Positions 26,291 through 36,028 of a stretch of DNA of 64,000 nt are shown piece after piece. The stretch is from Saprospiraceae bacterium (GTDB lineage Bacteria; Bacteroidota; Bacteroidia; Chitinophagales; Saprospiraceae), in contig JAHDGF010000001.1 in the NCBI GenBank assembly GCA_020627785.1, forward strand, positions 199,056 through 263,055, in the 5' to 3' direction. A program made the position numbers and the translations under genes. The notes under the pieces are model-generated. The model was not told the origin of the DNA, searched no databases, and saw only the letters and a list, made by a program, of their open reading frames with translations. The number at the start of each line of letters is the position of its first letter. Position 1 is the first letter of the stretch.

Positions 26291-27343
26291 CTATTGCAGT
26301 TGCACTAATTTAATGGTATAACTATTTTCTTGTTCATCAGATATTCTTAGGTAATAGACCCCTTGACCTTCTGGCAATTTTATTTGCTTTTTATTAAATG
26401 CTTCTTCTATAAGTATAAGTTGCCCAATCTCGTTGGTCAGGAGAAGGTGGAAGTTTTTATCAGGCCATTCTACTTGATAGTTTTCTGTACTTGGATTTGG
26501 AAAAACTTTGGGGCTTACTAAAATTGATTCAGATACAGGAACTGTGGCACAAGCTGCATCAGTCATTGGACAATAAAGTCTCGAAGCCAAACTACAATCT
26601 AAAATGAATGGATTTTCTTTGTCACTCTGGTATTTAGCAATCATTTGATTTCTATTCCATTCATCTTCATCTACAGGATCTGCCCAATGCCAGTCACAAA
26701 GTGTGTTTAATTGTTGATCAAAGAAAGTTGGATTAGCATCCATGGCTTCATCTCGATACATGGTGTAGAAATAAAACATGGCCCTTGCCACATTACCTTT
26801 ATGCGCTTCCTTAGGTTCGAAGCCGTTTTTTCTATCCTCACTCCAAAGATCGATATCGTTGCTAGGAATGTTTGATTGATTCTGATTTAGGTAATACCAA
26901 TTATTGGTCTGTGCATCTGGGATTTCTGCAAAGGGATCATTTCCTCTGGCTGAATTTACCGAGGACCTTGTAGGAAATAAATGGTGCATGTCAGCTTCTG
27001 CATTTCCATCTGCTGCGCCCATTGATCTTGGATACGTGTGCTCTGTATTTATGCCATTGGATCCACCATTTTGATAAGCACTCACAGTAGGATCTTCGTC
27101 TGGATCTAATTCAACCGTATGTCCTGTGTATACGCATTCGAGAATATTATCTCTAGCATACACTACAGCAAAAAGTGTATCTCGGGATTGATTAAACGGT
27201 AGAATGGCCTCTGGTTTAAAATCCTCAACCAGTTTTTCAAACAATTCATCACCTTCTAGTCCATTGAAGACTGATTGATGATCATATTGACCGAAACTTA
27301 TATTACTGAAAAGTAGTAGAAGTAAGATATATCTTAGAATCAT
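26291..27343 (-). CDS. Secreted endonuclease I with T9SS sorting domain
   Basis: A 350-aa extracellular nuclease of the endonuclease I (EndA/NucM) family, which cuts DNA and RNA without base preference. Start ATG 27343 gives a signal peptide (MILRYILLLLLFSNISFG). Active-site segments are visible: NTEHTYPRSMGAADGNAEAD with the catalytic His, DMHHLFPTRSSVNSARGN, and KGNVARAMFYFYTMY. After a Cys-containing linker comes a C-terminal sorting domain (VFPNPSTENYQVEWPD ... GVYYLRISDEQ), so export by type IX secretion is expected. It would serve nutrient or phosphate release from external nucleic acid. Confidence 0.92.
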   Translation of the reverse strand: MILRYILLLLLFSNISFGQYDHQSVFNGLEGDELFEKLVEDFKPEAILPFNQSRDTLFAVVYARDNILECVYTGHTVELDPDEDPTVSAYQNGGSNGINTEHTYPRSMGAADGNAEADMHHLFPTRSSVNSARGNDPFAEIPDAQTNNWYYLNQNQSNIPSNDIDLWSEDRKNGFEPKEAHKGNVARAMFYFYTMYRDEAMDANPTFFDQQLNTLCDWHWADPVDEDEWNRNQMIAKYQSDKENPFILDCSLASRLYCPMTDAACATVPVSESILVSPKVFPNPSTENYQVEWPDKNFHLLLTNEIGQLILIEEAFNKKQIKLPEGQGVYYLRISDEQENSYTIKLVQLQ

Positions 27344-27391
27344 TGTATAAAGGTACGCCCCTTTAAGTTGTAACTCAATTCCTTGATACAC

Positions 27392-27733
27392 TTAGTTCAT
27401 GTAACCCTTAGAGAATAGGATGCCCTTTTTAGCATCATAACCAGGTTTAACGCCGGAATGAATCAAGGACTTTTTGTAAGGATTTCTTTTGGTATCGATG
27501 ATATAAATTTTACAACCAATGGCATGCTTTAGTTCGGAATGATTGTTCTTCCAAATGTTGGCCATTTCTAATGCAGTAGTATTGTAATCCTTATCCCATT
27601 TTCTAGATAGTACAACTTCTATAGTTATAATACCAGATCTAAAGTTTAAGATTTTGGATGATAGACCATAACCGACACGGTAGTACATGTCCGTTTCTAC
27701 AAAGTGTTTTCTATTTATCTCTTCGATGTTCAT
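27392..27733 (-). CDS. Hypothetical protein
   Basis: A 113-aa protein I do not recognise. No signal peptide or membrane segment. It is moderately basic, with a strand-helix-strand pattern: GIITIEVVLSRKW, then TTALEMANIWKNN, then IGCKIYIIDTKRN, and a Gly-rich, basic C-terminus (GVKPGYDAKKG). It ends 48 bases before the endonuclease I start on the same strand, so the two may share a transcript. Confidence 0.6.
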   Translation of the reverse strand: MNIEEINRKHFVETDMYYRVGYGLSSKILNFRSGIITIEVVLSRKWDKDYNTTALEMANIWKNNHSELKHAIGCKIYIIDTKRNPYKKSLIHSGVKPGYDAKKGILFSKGYMN

Positions 27734-27919
27734 AGTTAATCTAAGAGATGCAGAAACTATGCCATAATCACCTTTGATTGTGCCTAAATTCCGACATTAT
27801 ATCCGCGCATAAAGATTTGGTAGTCAATACATTAGATAAAAAAAGTATACGACTGATAAATTGCATATTAATAAGTTTTCTACTTTAGAAAACCTTGATT
27901 CTGAGGCCATTATAAACTC

Positions 27920-27948
27920 AAAAAGCCTTCTCTGAGGACAGAGAAGGC
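27920..27948 (-). terminator. Intrinsic terminator after the giant dockerin protein gene
   Basis: An 8-bp stem, GCCTTCTC (27925-27932) and GAGAAGGC (27941-27948). On the minus strand it is followed by TTTTTGAG, so it terminates leftward transcription from the gene ending at 28066. Confidence 0.75.
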
Positions 27949-28029
27949 AATTGAAGTAAAAGTTCGCTTTCGGAATTTCTTCCGAACATGAATCTGATTA
28001 AAAAAATTTTAAAACAAAAGGGTATTGAG

Positions 28030-28052
28030 GTTGGCCATATTCAAAGGCCAAC
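28030..28052 (-). other. Short hairpin just after the giant gene stop
   Basis: A 7-bp stem, GTTGGCC (28030-28036) and GGCCAAC (28046-28052), 14 bases past the stop on the minus strand. It lacks a direct T run and may only protect the mRNA end. Confidence 0.5.
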
Positions 28053-28065
28053 ATTTATAAATTAT

Positions 28066-31000
28066 TTATCTTACTAAAACCATCTTTTTAATGGCGGTAT
28101 AATTTTCTGCTTCTAATTTGTAATAAACGACACCAGTCGTATTTATTCTTTCCGCTGACACCTCAATGGTTGATTTACCTTTAGGGTAAGAACCATCAAT
28201 TCGATAGATTTCGAGACCAGAAATATCATAGAATATTAGTGAAGCTGATTGAGCTTCACTCAAACTAATGCTAATTTCAGTATCTTCTGAGAATGGATTA
28301 GGTTTGTTTTGGCCTAAAGAATTCTCAAAGTCTCCCATATCTCCGACTTTTAGATTTAGAGATTTAACCTCTAAGCTTTCTCCAACGTATACCTCATTCT
28401 GGAAGTTAAATTGGTCAAGCATTATTCCTTCTTTCAAGCTTCCATTCTTAGTGGCTAAAACTTTCAACTCAAATAATGGCTTATCACTAAATCCAACTGT
28501 ATGGCTATCATTCCATGAGAAAGTTATCTTCTGTTGATCTAAAGAGTAGTTATGATCTTTAATCGGTAATAAACCTCCTTCAACTCCAAGGATTCTTAGG
28601 CCTTGGGTTTTCATGGCAAACTGAAGTCCATAGATGTCTGTAAAATTTTCGCTGTAAACAGGGATCTTATAGATTGCTCCCTCCAATACTTCCAGTGCAT
28701 CAATTCTAAGGTTTAAACCTTGACTTCTTGATTCGATATTGCCATCTGTCAAGCCCATATTGATGGAATTATTTACATCACCAATTTTTACAGCTGTGAA
28801 GTCATGATTGTTACTCGGAGTATTCATTCCTTGTATATAAGCTTCATCAGAATAGTCCCACGGATGTGTCGGATCTGGGAATGTATATTCATTGTCTACA
28901 AAAACCCATGATTGTTGATTCGGGAATTTATCGTAAACGCCTAAGATTAATTTTCTTATTTGAATTAAATCACTCGCTGAAATACTTTCTGAGTTATTCA
29001 CATCTGCAGCAATAAGCTTATACGGTGAATCCAATTCTTCTAGTCCTAAAATGTGTTTTTGAATTAAAACCAAATCTAGTGTAGAAACTCCCTGTTCATG
29101 ATGTAAATCATGGCTAGGCTTTATCATGTAATTGTTATTTTCCGTCAAAGAATTGAATACATAATTCCCTTCTTCATCAGACATGTTATATGCCATCTCA
29201 TCCATTGTCATATCTTCCAAGGAAACTTCAAAATCTGGTACTGGCTCTCCGTTTTCAGTGGTTAATCGTCCGCTGACATTGTAAGTTCCTCCTCCAGTTG
29301 TTGAATTTCCACATACATTTAATACATCTCGTAAGTGCAACACAGAGGTACACGTAGAATAAAATCCAGCAGCATCACTTACCCAGATTGTTACAGGTAG
29401 TACCAATACTGAATTACCATTCAATGAATTACAATCATAGAATATATTTGGTGTTGAAGTAAAACTTGGATTTGTAAAAGAGTAGGTGAGGTTATAATCT
29501 GATCCGTCACATCCTCCTGCACTATTGAAGTCAAAGTCTGAGGCCCATATCTCAGCTACACCATTTGGACTTAATGTCCAATGTAATTCAGTTAAGCAAC
29601 TTGCATTTACACCACCAGTAGCACCTCCTTGACCTGCTTCTACAACTAGATCGTATGTACAAGTTCTTGAGTTGTTACAAGCATCTATTGCTGTAACTGT
29701 AATTGGATGCGTCCCTAGCGGCATAGATGAAGTGATTGTGAGACTAGTTCCACTTATATCGTTGGCTGGATTTCCATCATTTAAAACATCGATGGTCCAA
29801 CTAATATCTAAAAGTGAAGCTGGCGTGCAATTGTCAGTTACCATAATGGTATGACTGATCTGATTATCACAATCAACATCCTCCGTGAACAACCAAACAT
29901 CTTCACAGTCAATCGCTGGTTTGATTTGGTCATTTAATTTTATAATCTGTTCAAAGGTATAAATACCGTTACCCATGCTATTGTCCACACACCAATCGGT
30001 AATGGTCCATGTTCTTTTTATCTGCTGACAGTATCCGTTTCCTCCAGTTATAATTTCATCATCGTATTCTGTAGTAATACTAATACAGGTAGAATAGGTA
30101 GAATTAATTACTGGTTTCCCTCCAATCACATCTGGGTCTAAAGCACTTCCATCGTATTGATCACAGGTGTTTATTGTGATCATAGACTCTACCTGGATAT
30201 CAGTAGGATCCAAAGGATTTCCTGCTTCCACAAATATTTTATGATTGCAAGTCCGTACGATCCCTCCTGTAAAAGTTACAGTGACTGTTCTGATTATGAA
30301 TCCTAAACCACATCCATCTAGATTAGAAGTATCGAAAGAATCATCTACGGAGAAATCTGGATTTGAGGTTCCACATCCATGATCATGATAATCGAAAGTG
30401 ATGTCTGGATAATTATAGTAGTTATAATCTTGATTACAATCTAAGGTAATGTCATCTGGACATTCGATGTCAGGAGTCCCTGTTCCTCCGCCACTAGAAC
30501 CTGGAACAACAGTCACCTGTCCCTCACATACTGAAGAGTTACCATCTTCATCATACACAGCAAGGAAAACCCATAAGGTCGATCCTACATCATCGCAACA
30601 GAAATGTACTTCGTCACTCCAGTCAATATCGGTTTCATGACCATCGCAATATCCTTGTCTTTTAATTTTAAAATCATAAATTTCACCGCATTGATCGGTA
30701 CTATGGTCATCAACGGATTCTGCTAGTAATATTGCATACCCATAGTCATCCAATGTAACAGTTGTATTACCTTCACAGATTGCCGTAGGAGGTGCCCCAT
30801 CTACTAATTGCACTTCAAAGTAACAACTTATGGCATCATCACTTTCTTCAGGACTATCAAGAATAGGCATGTTCTCACAAGCATCTAAAATCCTATATCT
30901 AATCCATACGAATTCATCAGTAATGGTTGGTAAAGTATAAGTGCTATCGGACTCAAATACAACACCTGCAGAAGTATATTCTCCGTCTGCCAATGGTTGT

Positions 31001-32334
31001 GCAGTGCCTGGTTCTGCTCTTAAATATTCTACGGTTAGTGTTACACTCGAACAGTCGATCAATAATTGTAAGGCGCCCATTCCGTGAACTAAATCCCATG
31101 GATCAAGATTTATATCTGCGGTACAGCCATATTGAGTAGGGTACATTACATCTTCTGGACAAGTTTTTATCGCTGGTTCATCGTCAACAACTTTAATAAT
31201 CTGTTCACCATGAGCAATTTCACCAGTACACCAATCCACAACAGTCCACCTACGTAGTATTTTTCTGCTCGCTCCGCATAATTCAAACTCGGTATCTTCC
31301 CAGAAAGAAACATAATTTGGACAAGTAGAATTTGTTGGATAACCTAGATTATCTGGGTGTAAAAATTCATCCGTAAATACGTCACAACTCGTGGTCTGAT
31401 CGTATTCTATATCTTCGTTGCCTGGGAAAACAACATCAGCAATTCCTAGAGCCTGAATATTAATGGTCTGTACACACTGGCCTATGAAATCACCATCCCC
31501 ATTTAAGGCTGTCCATGTTCTTTCTATGGCATTTGCATATCCATTCATACACATGACTGATAAGGTATCATCTTCAAAGCTGAAGGTGACATCATCTTCC
31601 ATTGTGCAATTCCCGTTTAGATTAGGTATGTGGATGTCTCCTGAATTACCTGCCTCAAACTCTGCGCAAGACAATACATAGTCTCCACAATTTTCAAACA
31701 TGGCACCAGTCTTATCTTCCACGGTAATCTTACCCCAACATGCGTTACCGCAAAGGTCTTGAATCTCGTATGTTATCGTCTGACCTATGAAAATACCTAA
31801 ATCATCTCCGGTATGAATAACACCACTTTCATCTGTAAAAGTAAGTGTATAAAATTCATCGGTTAAATAATTAGAAACGAATGCTTCTGGCGTTAGAACT
31901 GCCTCGCAATCTCCATTAACAGCTACGTTTATCTGTGAGTAACAACCAATGGTGTTTTCGCAGTTTACGTAAATATTTACCGGGTCACATACAAGGTCGT
32001 CTATTGGATCTAAATGACCGATGGTTACACGTATTAATGCGCCATTGTAGGAACAAGGCGCTTCAGCTTCAATGAAAGTCTGGCCAGTCTGACCAGTTGA
32101 AACGAACCCTGAACCTAGATCGATTTCCCAATTGTAAGTTAAGGGATCTGGATTTGGGCTAGTGGCAGTTAAAGAAATTTCACTTCCTTCGCAGACAGCA
32201 ACATCTTCCAATCCCCCGTCTGAGAGTATGGCATTGTTTGCATGAAGTTGATTTGAGGTAAATCCCAAAAAGACAAAGCCCAATAAGAGCAAGAGTGTTT
32301 TTGGAGTTGAATGGCTCAAACTAATCTCTAACAT
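28066..32334 (-). CDS. Giant secreted multidomain protein with dockerin-like region and T9SS sorting domain
   Basis: About 1422 aa from the ATG at 32334, which begins a signal peptide (LEISLSHSTPKTLLLLLGFV); in-frame ATGs at 32367 and 32427 are possible. The long N-terminal part is Cys-rich, with Ig/HYR-like units of the kind common in Saprospiria (RTWTITDWC, RRWTVVDWCTGEI, ITVTAIDACNNSRTC). Toward the end a carboxypeptidase-regulatory-like module (VSGRLTTENGEPVPDFEVSL) is followed by a dockerin type I-like pair (DLVLIQKHILGLEEL, then AADVNNSESISASDLIQIRK). The sorting domain ends it (NKPNPFSEDTEISISLSEAQ). It is probably a calcium-binding surface adhesin or scaffold; the role is inferred from domains only. 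Confidence 0.85.
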   Translation of the reverse strand: MLEISLSHSTPKTLLLLLGFVFLGFTSNQLHANNAILSDGGLEDVAVCEGSEISLTATSPNPDPLTYNWEIDLGSGFVSTGQTGQTFIEAEAPCSYNGALIRVTIGHLDPIDDLVCDPVNIYVNCENTIGCYSQINVAVNGDCEAVLTPEAFVSNYLTDEFYTLTFTDESGVIHTGDDLGIFIGQTITYEIQDLCGNACWGKITVEDKTGAMFENCGDYVLSCAEFEAGNSGDIHIPNLNGNCTMEDDVTFSFEDDTLSVMCMNGYANAIERTWTALNGDGDFIGQCVQTINIQALGIADVVFPGNEDIEYDQTTSCDVFTDEFLHPDNLGYPTNSTCPNYVSFWEDTEFELCGASRKILRRWTVVDWCTGEIAHGEQIIKVVDDEPAIKTCPEDVMYPTQYGCTADINLDPWDLVHGMGALQLLIDCSSVTLTVEYLRAEPGTAQPLADGEYTSAGVVFESDSTYTLPTITDEFVWIRYRILDACENMPILDSPEESDDAISCYFEVQLVDGAPPTAICEGNTTVTLDDYGYAILLAESVDDHSTDQCGEIYDFKIKRQGYCDGHETDIDWSDEVHFCCDDVGSTLWVFLAVYDEDGNSSVCEGQVTVVPGSSGGGTGTPDIECPDDITLDCNQDYNYYNYPDITFDYHDHGCGTSNPDFSVDDSFDTSNLDGCGLGFIIRTVTVTFTGGIVRTCNHKIFVEAGNPLDPTDIQVESMITINTCDQYDGSALDPDVIGGKPVINSTYSTCISITTEYDDEIITGGNGYCQQIKRTWTITDWCVDNSMGNGIYTFEQIIKLNDQIKPAIDCEDVWLFTEDVDCDNQISHTIMVTDNCTPASLLDISWTIDVLNDGNPANDISGTSLTITSSMPLGTHPITVTAIDACNNSRTCTYDLVVEAGQGGATGGVNASCLTELHWTLSPNGVAEIWASDFDFNSAGGCDGSDYNLTYSFTNPSFTSTPNIFYDCNSLNGNSVLVLPVTIWVSDAAGFYSTCTSVLHLRDVLNVCGNSTTGGGTYNVSGRLTTENGEPVPDFEVSLEDMTMDEMAYNMSDEEGNYVFNSLTENNNYMIKPSHDLHHEQGVSTLDLVLIQKHILGLEELDSPYKLIAADVNNSESISASDLIQIRKLILGVYDKFPNQQSWVFVDNEYTFPDPTHPWDYSDEAYIQGMNTPSNNHDFTAVKIGDVNNSINMGLTDGNIESRSQGLNLRIDALEVLEGAIYKIPVYSENFTDIYGLQFAMKTQGLRILGVEGGLLPIKDHNYSLDQQKITFSWNDSHTVGFSDKPLFELKVLATKNGSLKEGIMLDQFNFQNEVYVGESLEVKSLNLKVGDMGDFENSLGQNKPNPFSEDTEISISLSEAQSASLIFYDISGLEIYRIDGSYPKGKSTIEVSAERINTTGVVYYKLEAENYTAIKKMVLVR

Positions 32335-32586
32335 AGGGCGCGCCGCCCCTTTAGCTAAGAGTAGCATAGAATATAAGTTATGGTTAATAATGGTTTTAGT
32401 TATAGCCAAGATGAATGGGGAATTCATCGAGAACTAATACTTCATGCCAATTAGGTACCAAATTCTATGCTAGGGACTCTTTTCAGAGGGGTATTTATTG
32501 AATATACTTTTCTACTAAGGATAACCCTTTTGAAAAATAATTACTTACACATTTAAAACCATTAGAATATTAATTTTACCCTCTTC

Positions 32587-35088
32587 TTATTCAAACTTTA
32601 AAAGTTTATGAACTTCAACTTTTGAACCCATTTTAGTGGATAAATAGTAAATGCCTGGGCTGTAGGTCGTGAAGTCTAAAGAAATTTCTGAGGATGTATC
32701 AGATATTAATGCCATTTCGAATTTCTCTAAAACTACCCCTTCAGTTGAGTAGATGGCGCCACTAAGATTTCCTTCTAATAACCCATTCACCTTTAGATCT
32801 AAACTTTCAGTAATCGGATTGCTAAAAGAAATAGAATAGAATGCTTCATCCTTGTAATTGATAGAAACTACCTCACTTGTATTAAAATCTTCAGATGATT
32901 TATAAGCAACAAGCTTGTAATAATTTTCACCATTAATTAATTCATGATCGATATATGCATTTGCGCAAGCGTCATAACAGACATGAATAGTTCTCCATTC
33001 CTCATTGATTAATTTTAAAATTTCAAATCGATTAATTTTAAAAGCATCCACAACGTCCCAAGTCAATTGAACTTTATTATTTAAAAGTTCTGCAGTTAAG
33101 GAAACGTCTTGAATATCTACAGTTCCCAATCCGAGTCCAGCGCTTACATCATTGATGTTATAAGCTGATAATAAAGCAAAAAATGGACTAGTATTATATC
33201 CATTGCTATGATCAAAGAAATTTGGAAAAGGCTGAGGGATGATATCATAATTCGCCGGTGGATCAATAATTAAGTAATAATCATCTGGTGTCAGATTACT
33301 AAATAAATAGTTGCCATTTGAATCTGTAAAGGCGGTTCCAAGTAATTGTAAATCATTATTGAAAATTTCAATCATTGTATTTTGTGATGCTGATTCATTT
33401 GCATCAAAAATGCCATCAGAATTTAAGTCAAACCAAACAGTTCCACCAATCTCTCCCTCTTGAAAAAATCCTCCATCAAAATCTATAAGGTCTTGGCCTT
33501 GGGTGAGATTCATAATTGGAGTAGTGTTAGGGGCGAAGTTATTTCCTACATAGTTGTCTACTGAGTATCCAGTAAATAAATAAGTGGAACCTACCATAAA
33601 TTCTAAGTAGTAGTCCATCGGATAAACTTGCGAAAATTCATATTGACCATTGTTGTCTGAACTCACTTGATCTATGGTTGTCCCATCAGGTAATTTCAGT
33701 TGTACCTGGATAGAGTTAAGCATAGGATCTGTAGACTGTTGTACAGCATCGGCATTCATATCTTCCCAGATTTCTCCAGAGACTGTTGCATAACTTAAAA
33801 GTGGAATGTCCTGCGTGTAAGAAATATTTGCAGCGATAGGTGCACAGCCAGAATAGCTTAACCAGATTGGGTGTACGCCTCTTGTATTAGGTAGATCGTT
33901 TTGATTTATTAATAGATAATAATTCCCTGGTGTAACATCATTAAAAGTGTATTGACCATTTGAATTTGTCTCGTCACTATCTACCAATACGTGATTACAA
34001 TCATATAGTAAACATTGAATATTACCTTCTTTTGGTTCGCTTGTATTTATGTTTCCATCTCCATTGCTATCATGCCACAAAGTTCCTGAAATTACAGCTG
34101 CATCATTTGGCACATAGCCAGGGCTATTAAGAATGGATTCTCGCCATTCACCACTTGTAAAATTATTTCTCATGACACATTTCTGACCTTCTGTGTATAG
34201 CAGTTGGCACTGGTCATATGTGTATTGCATGTAATTTTCTAGCATCAGTGTATTACCACATTCGACGATCGGTGCAGCACAAGAATAGTGAACTCCAACC
34301 TGTGCCGGCGTATCTGCTATTCCATCGTTAATCGCACAATCGGCATTGGCAAAAAGATGTCTAAGATCTAGCCAGTGTCCCACCTCGTGAACGCAAGCTT
34401 TCCCTAAATCATAGTTTACATAGGTAGCTCCAGTACCAATATTACCAAAGTATTCATAATTAATCACCACACCGTCTAAATGAGTCGCAATGGTATTTGG
34501 GAAAGACCCGAAGCCTTTCAATAAATAATCCATATTACAGACCCAGATGTTTAAATAATCTGTGTGCGGCCATGCATCTGCTCCCCCTTGACTTGAAAGT
34601 TTCATGTAAGTGTTCTGCGGATAATCCAGTGGCTGAGCAGGATCTATATCGAAGCTTGTAACGCTGGTACTAGTTCTTGTAATTCCAGATGTAACATTCC
34701 CGTTAGGATCTCGATTAGCTAATACAAATTCAATATCAAGATCTGCGGCCTGTGGATAGAATTGCTGAATCCAAGGTGCCTCTAAATCGAAAGCAGCATT
34801 GAGAACATCTATTTGGCTTTGAATCTGTGCATCTGATATATTTTCAATCGGAGCATTATGTATGACATGCACCACTACTGGAATCGTAATAATGCCAAGG
34901 CCATCATTATTCCTTTCAGGGTTAGAAAAGAGATTGCTTATCCTTTTATGGTAATCTTTTGTAGCCTTAGGACTTTCATGAAAGTGATTCTCTGACATAC
35001 AGGTATGTGCATGTTCGCTTTGCGCAAATGAATTATTTCCTATAAGAGAAGCGACTACAATTACTAAAAATGCTGATATTCTAGACAT
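32587..35088 (-). CDS. Secreted M43 (pappalysin/cytophagalysin-like) metalloprotease
   Basis: An 833-aa exported zinc protease. A signal peptide (MSRISAFLVIVVASLIGNNS) precedes a propeptide-like region, then the M43 catalytic domain with HEVGHWLDLRH (234-244), the extended zinc motif HExxHxxxxxH of the metzincins. The domain's Cys residues (CAINDGIADTP, YSCAAPIVECG) follow. Three SdrD-B-like units come next, with ISGTLWHDSNGDGN, VSGEIWEDMNADAV and GGTVWFDLNSDGIFD at their starts. A FN3-like linker and a sorting domain finish the protein (SFSNPITESLDLKVNG ... YSPGIYYLSTKMG). It probably digests external protein on the cell surface. Confidence 0.92.
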   Translation of the reverse strand: MSRISAFLVIVVASLIGNNSFAQSEHAHTCMSENHFHESPKATKDYHKRISNLFSNPERNNDGLGIITIPVVVHVIHNAPIENISDAQIQSQIDVLNAAFDLEAPWIQQFYPQAADLDIEFVLANRDPNGNVTSGITRTSTSVTSFDIDPAQPLDYPQNTYMKLSSQGGADAWPHTDYLNIWVCNMDYLLKGFGSFPNTIATHLDGVVINYEYFGNIGTGATYVNYDLGKACVHEVGHWLDLRHLFANADCAINDGIADTPAQVGVHYSCAAPIVECGNTLMLENYMQYTYDQCQLLYTEGQKCVMRNNFTSGEWRESILNSPGYVPNDAAVISGTLWHDSNGDGNINTSEPKEGNIQCLLYDCNHVLVDSDETNSNGQYTFNDVTPGNYYLLINQNDLPNTRGVHPIWLSYSGCAPIAANISYTQDIPLLSYATVSGEIWEDMNADAVQQSTDPMLNSIQVQLKLPDGTTIDQVSSDNNGQYEFSQVYPMDYYLEFMVGSTYLFTGYSVDNYVGNNFAPNTTPIMNLTQGQDLIDFDGGFFQEGEIGGTVWFDLNSDGIFDANESASQNTMIEIFNNDLQLLGTAFTDSNGNYLFSNLTPDDYYLIIDPPANYDIIPQPFPNFFDHSNGYNTSPFFALLSAYNINDVSAGLGLGTVDIQDVSLTAELLNNKVQLTWDVVDAFKINRFEILKLINEEWRTIHVCYDACANAYIDHELINGENYYKLVAYKSSEDFNTSEVVSINYKDEAFYSISFSNPITESLDLKVNGLLEGNLSGAIYSTEGVVLEKFEMALISDTSSEISLDFTTYSPGIYYLSTKMGSKVEVHKLLKFE

Positions 35089-35123
35089 GAATCTGGATTA
35101 TTGGGTGCCGTAAATGGGAATAC

Positions 35124-35131
35124 CAAAGATA
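35124..35131 (-). promoter_or_regulatory. -7 element of the M43 protease gene
   Basis: CAAAGATA on the plus strand is TATCTTTG on the minus strand, matching TAnnTTTG, 35 bases before the protease start codon. The TTG element at the usual distance is missing. Confidence 0.5.
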
Positions 35132-35189
35132 AATACATATTATAAATTTTTATAATATGTTAGTTGCTAATTACTAATAAAATGTAGGA

Positions 35190-35378
35190 AAACTGTTAAA
35201 TATGGAGGAATTTGACTATTTTAAACCTAGAGGAAGCGAAATCGAAGTTTTGGCGTTCTCAATACGAGAAAGTCCATTTCTCAAGATAAATAAGAGGAAG
35301 AATCGCAGACCAAGGTTTGCTATTTTTGAGAGTCCATTCAGGGATAGGCAACTAAGTTGGTTCTATCCCTGTTTTTTT
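35190..35378 (+). ncRNA. Candidate structured small RNA ending in an intrinsic terminator
   Basis: This intergenic stretch lies between two minus-strand genes but ends in a plus-strand terminator, which no known plus-strand gene needs. Two further hairpins precede it: TTCTC-AATAC-GAGAA (about 35256-35270) and GCAGAC-CAAG-GTTTGC (about 35305-35320). AGTCCATT occurs twice, 60 bases apart. A weak 67-codon open frame starting at 35202 runs through the terminator into the next gene and looks spurious. I could not find a strong promoter. I see no match to rnpB, tmRNA or a known riboswitch. Confidence 0.4.
35339..35378 (+). terminator. Orphan plus-strand intrinsic terminator
   Basis: A perfect 9-bp stem, CAGGGATAG (35339-35347) and CTATCCCTG (35363-35371), runs into seven T residues. 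On the other strand no T run follows the stem, so it faces right. Confidence 0.85.
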
Positions 35379-36012
35379 ATCTTTTCCAATCTGGTAACTC
35401 TTTAACTCGAGCGTATGGGTATTCGCCCTTTAACTTTAATTCATAATACCTGTTTAATCCAGAAATTCCAACAGCACCTAGTGTTTCTAAATCAAGCTGG
35501 CCCTCTTCATTTAGTGCGGTTTTTGAAACCTGGAGAAGTTCAACTTGGCCAATAATCATAATGGTGCCATTGCTCTTAATGGGAATTTCTTCTACTTTCT
35601 TAAGACCCATTTTTATGTGACTTTCTTGAACAAATGGAATGGGAAAATCTTCTAAATACTGTGGAGTAAATCCACAATGTAAAAATTCAGATTCCTGACT
35701 TTCAAACTTGGCAGAAGTGTAATGTGCTTTTTCTTCAAATCCGGAAGGCACTTGGTTTATGGTATAGTAATTCTGCGCTTGGATGTTGTCATAGGTATCC
35801 CTTCTAACTTCCCCAGATGGTCTCATAATAAAACCAATAAGCGGTGGATTACTGCCCATGTGCACAACTGAACTTATGATGGCTAAGTTCTCATGATTGT
35901 CCGTTGACATTGACCCAACTAGATTGGCTGGTTTAATCCCTGTGATTGAATTTATGAGATTTATTCTATAAAGGCTTTCTAGCTCCCCGATTTCTTTTCC
36001 CGTCAATATCAT
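35377..36012 (-). CDS. Flavin reductase family protein
   Basis: A 211-aa cytoplasmic FMN-binding split-barrel protein of the flavin reductase-like (DIM6/NTAB) family. Typical features are GIKPANLVGSMSTDNHENLA and SSVVHMGSNPPLIGFIMRPS, which form the flavin-binding core, and QNYYTINQV. Members reduce flavin with NAD(P)H or act as flavoprotein oxidoreductases; the substrate here is unknown. It follows the amidohydrolase gene by 16 bases and is probably co-transcribed with it. Confidence 0.88.
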   Translation of the reverse strand: MILTGKEIGELESLYRINLINSITGIKPANLVGSMSTDNHENLAIISSVVHMGSNPPLIGFIMRPSGEVRRDTYDNIQAQNYYTINQVPSGFEEKAHYTSAKFESQESEFLHCGFTPQYLEDFPIPFVQESHIKMGLKKVEEIPIKSNGTIMIIGQVELLQVSKTALNEEGQLDLETLGAVGISGLNRYYELKLKGEYPYARVKELPDWKR

Positions 36013-36028
36013 ATAGATTATTTGTTTT

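Larger units (their letters stand above)
27734..28065. other. 332-base intergenic stretch without a gene
   Basis: I see no coding region here. It holds two hairpins that follow the giant T9SS gene on the minus strand; the rest is AT-rich and unstructured to the eye. Confidence 0.6.

Noticed and set aside
35202-35405. 67-codon open frame on the plus strand
   Set aside because: It runs through a strong terminator and into the flavin reductase gene, has no recognisable homology pattern, and its DNA is better explained as structured RNA.
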